Under the pieces are notes generated by a model. The model was not told where the DNA came from. It worked only from the letters and a program-made list of their open reading frames with translations, and searched no databases. Made by a program: the position numbers and the translations under genes. A stretch of DNA of 64,000 nt from Clostridia bacterium. GTDB lineage: Bacteria; Bacillota; Clostridia; Oscillospirales; Acutalibacteraceae. The DNA lies in contig JAKSQM010000002.1 of the NCBI GenBank assembly GCA_024404115.1, positions 62,001 through 126,000 on the forward strand, read 5' to 3'. Positions 61,611 through 64,000 of the stretch are shown one piece after another; position 1 is the stretch's first letter, and each line of letters starts with the position of its first letter.

Positions 61611-63977
61611 ATGGGATATTTTGAAGAAAAATTCTCTATAAAAGCAGAACCTTTGGCAAGTGAAAAAAGCGTTGCAGTTTTTGGCAATTTAAGGGTAACT
61701 GTTCTCTTTTCCAGACTTATAAGAGTTGAAAAAAAGAGCGGAGATTCTTTTTGTGATATGCCGACGCAATCGGTGTGGAACAGGCAGTTTCCCTCACCGA
61801 AATTTGACATAATCAGAGTGAGAAATTATATTGCAATCAAAACAGAGGATGCTGAATTTGTCATAAACCAAAACAGCGGAAAGCTGAAATCTGTTACACT
61901 TAAAGACGGCAAAATTATCACCGATTTTAAGTGTGGAAATCTTAAAGGAACACGCCGAACTCTTGATATGACTTACGGCAAAATTCCGTTGGGTGATGGC
62001 ATAATTTCAAAGAACGGTGTTGCTATTCTTGACGATAAAAAGAGCCTTGTTATAAATGATGACGGCACTGTTTCACCATTTGATAGAAGTAGGGATTATT
62101 ATGTTTTTGCTTACGGTCATGATTACCGTGAAGCACTTTCAGATTTTTATAAAATCACAGGTGAAACTCCGCTTTTGCCACGCTTTGCTTTGGGTAACTG
62201 GTGGAGCAGATACAAGGCATACACGCAGGAAGAATATCTGAATCTTATGCGCAAATTTAAGGATAAAAAAATCCCTATAACTGTAGCAACTGTTGATATG
62301 GATTGGCACTGGGTTGATGTTGTTGGAAAGTTTGGCGAAAGCGCAAAAAATCAAGCTATTCCTAAAAATCCCAGTGAGCTGGTGCAGGGTTGGACAGGCT
62401 ACAGCTGGAACACAGACTTGTTTCCAGATTATAAAGAATTTTTGCAAAAGCTTAAAGAAATGAATCTTCATACTACGCTGAATGTTCATCCCAGTATGGG
62501 TGTCAGATGGTTTGAGGATCAGTACAAGGAATTTGCGGAATTTATGGGATTTGACCCGCAGGAAAAGAAGCAGATTCCCTTTGATATGACCGATAAAAAA
62601 TTTGTCGAAGCGTACTTTAAATTTCTTCATCACAAGTATGAAAATGACGGTGTTGATTTCTGGTGGATTGACTGGCAGCAGGGGAGCAAGACAAAAATCC
62701 CAGGTCTTGACCCATTATGGGCATTGAATCATTATCACTTTATGGATTCTGCCAAAAACGGCAAGCGACCGCTGATACTTTCAAGGTTTGCAGGCGCAGG
62801 CAGCCACCGCTACCCCTTAGGATTTTCGGGTGACACAGCAATTTATTGGAGCGCACTGAAATTCCAGCCATATTTCACTGCAACCGCTTCGAATATTGGC
62901 TATAGCTGGTGGAGTCACGACATTGGCGGACACAGAGGCGGTAAAAAAGAAGATGAACTTTATCTTCGCTGGCTTCAGCTGGGCGTTTTCAGCCCTGTGA
63001 ACAGGCTTCATTCAAGCAACAATGAGCTTATGGGCAAGGAGCCATGGAAACATTCAAAGCAGATTGAAGCTTGTGCGGAGGATGCGCTTCGTTTAAGACA
63101 CAGGCTGTTGCCGTACATATACACAATGAATTATCGCTGTCATAAATCTGGCACACCGCTTGTTGAGCCGATGTATTATTCTTTCCCCGAAGAAAATGAG
63201 GCATACAATTGTAAAAACCAGTTCTATTTTGGCAGTGAAATGATTGTTGCACCCATCACTTCAAAGTGCGATAAACACACGCTGACAGCCTGCTCTGATG
63301 TGTGGCTCCCTGAGGGCAAATTCACAGATATTTTCACCAACAAAACATACATTGGCGGCGAAAAAATCAGAATGTTCAGAGGAATGGAATCTATCCCTGT
63401 TCTTGCAAAAGAGGGCGCAATTATTCCACTTTCGGCTGACGGAGAAACAAACGATATTTCATTGCCAAGTCAGATGGAAATTCTTGTTTTCAACGGCAAC
63501 AATTCCTTTGAAATGTATGAGGACGACGGCGAAACAAACAACTATCTTGACGGCGAATTTGCATTCACAACATTCACTGTTTCTGATGACGGAAAAGATT
63601 TGACTTTCACAATAAAAATTGATGACGATAAAAAAATTCTGCCTTACAGAAGCTATGTTCTTTCTTTCAGAAACATAAAATCTTTCAGCAGAATTGAGAG
63701 CGAAAATGCAGAAATAAATGTTTTGAATGACAGCGAATTTGTAAAGATTTCCGCACGAAAAAATAACACAGAAAACGAAATAAAAATCACTGTTAGAAAC
63801 TATCTTCCTCTTGATGAAACAGACAAAGCCGACGAGTACATCAACCTTGCATCAAAGTATAATTCTTTGAATTTCAGACGAAACTTTTTTGCAAAATCTG
63901 CGCCGAAAGGCGAAACTGGGATTTTCACTCCACGCAGGCTTAAAGAGCAGTTTGAAGAAGTAAACAAGATGATATAA
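61611..63977 (+). CDS. Glycoside hydrolase family 31 (alpha-glucosidase/xylosidase)
   Basis: 788 residues, 12 nt after ligA. N-terminal beta-sandwich (1-190), TIM barrel with TVDMDWHWVD and WWIDWQQGSKTKIPGLDP (likely nucleophile Asp of WIDW, about 350) and the acid/base region GFSGDTAIYW (Asp, about 408), then GYSWWSHDIGGHRGG, and C-terminal beta domains. The retaining GH31 family covers alpha-glucosidase, alpha-xylosidase and related activities; the sequence alone does not fix which. No signal peptide, so cytosolic. It may share the ligA promoter. The end of the window past 63977 begins a short GC stretch that could be a terminator but is cut. Confidence 0.9.
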   Translation: MGYFEEKFSIKAEPLASEKSVAVFGNLRVTVLFSRLIRVEKKSGDSFCDMPTQSVWNRQFPSPKFDIIRVRNYIAIKTEDAEFVINQNSGKLKSVTLKDGKIITDFKCGNLKGTRRTLDMTYGKIPLGDGIISKNGVAILDDKKSLVINDDGTVSPFDRSRDYYVFAYGHDYREALSDFYKITGETPLLPRFALGNWWSRYKAYTQEEYLNLMRKFKDKKIPITVATVDMDWHWVDVVGKFGESAKNQAIPKNPSELVQGWTGYSWNTDLFPDYKEFLQKLKEMNLHTTLNVHPSMGVRWFEDQYKEFAEFMGFDPQEKKQIPFDMTDKKFVEAYFKFLHHKYENDGVDFWWIDWQQGSKTKIPGLDPLWALNHYHFMDSAKNGKRPLILSRFAGAGSHRYPLGFSGDTAIYWSALKFQPYFTATASNIGYSWWSHDIGGHRGGKKEDELYLRWLQLGVFSPVNRLHSSNNELMGKEPWKHSKQIEACAEDALRLRHRLLPYIYTMNYRCHKSGTPLVEPMYYSFPEENEAYNCKNQFYFGSEMIVAPITSKCDKHTLTACSDVWLPEGKFTDIFTNKTYIGGEKIRMFRGMESIPVLAKEGAIIPLSADGETNDISLPSQMEILVFNGNNSFEMYEDDGETNNYLDGEFAFTTFTVSDDGKDLTFTIKIDDDKKILPYRSYVLSFRNIKSFSRIESENAEINVLNDSEFVKISARKNNTENEIKITVRNYLPLDETDKADEYINLASKYNSLNFRRNFFAKSAPKGETGIFTPRRLKEQFEEVNKMI

Positions 63978-64000
63978 AAAAGCACGGAGTTCGCAATGAA

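Overview
The window looks like a chromosomal segment of a low-to-moderate-GC Gram-positive gut anaerobe in the Clostridia (Oscillospiraceae/Ruminococcus-like). The support is indirect: sigma-A promoters with 16-18 bp spacers, strong AGGAGG ribosome sites with many TTG starts, BspA-type leucine-rich surface proteins, host- and plant-glycan hydrolases, a Gram-positive-style ethanolamine microcompartment locus, and a tRNA gene that encodes its CCA. I cannot name a species.

Region 1 (1-5.9 kb, minus strand): the 5' part of a lipoprotein resembling linear-amide C-N hydrolases, cut by the window edge; a 58-residue acidic peptide gene; a four-module BspA-like surface protein; and a two-gene operon of a membrane protein plus a PrsW-type intramembrane protease. 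Region 2 (6.0-19.2 kb, plus strand): a tightly packed six-gene operon. All six products have signal peptides. Four carry repeats that I read as MABP-like beta-prisms, and three of these are long paralogs with a hydrophobic segment inserted into the prism. The other two are a beta-helix protein and a duplicated beta-sandwich (possibly PLAT-like) protein. This is the best candidate here for an undescribed cell-surface system. It lies back to back with the PrsW operon and ends at a terminator shared with a small XRE regulator.

Region 3 (19.5-34.6 kb): a candidate ~107-nt small RNA, tRNA-Leu(CAG), a GH38 alpha-mannosidase, a two-TM protein resembling the TRADD-N-associated membrane family, L-fucose isomerase, a BspA-like protein with a probable cysteine-protease domain behind a structured leader with terminator and antiterminator, a yybP-ykoY (Mn2+) riboswitch controlling a P2-type cation ATPase, and a GT4 glycosyltransferase. 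Region 4 (39.5 down to 31.9 kb, minus strand): a housekeeping operon ymdB - substrate-binding lipoprotein - recG - luxS - M23/LysM/G5 peptidase - DapA-family aldolase. A YbaK deacylase and a GH2 hydrolase form a separate minus-strand operon at 39.7-41.9 kb.

Region 5 (42.0-59.5 kb, plus strand): a YlmH-like S4 protein, then one long run: glycerophosphodiester phosphodiesterase, eutA, eutB, eutC, an acyltransferase-3 membrane protein, eutL, eutE, eutM, eutT, pduL, a TIGR02536-type protein, eutN, PduS-like, PduT-like, eutS and eutP, followed by a DapA-family aldolase, a ChbG/YdjC deacetylase and an FAD oxidoreductase. The eut genes would make a microcompartment that cleaves ethanolamine to acetaldehyde and ammonia, oxidises acetaldehyde to acetyl-CoA and makes acetyl-phosphate. 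No EutG, EutH, EutV/W or EutQ is present. Region 6: ligA and a GH31 alpha-glucosidase close the window. There are no insertion sequences, prophage genes or CRISPR arrays that I can see.
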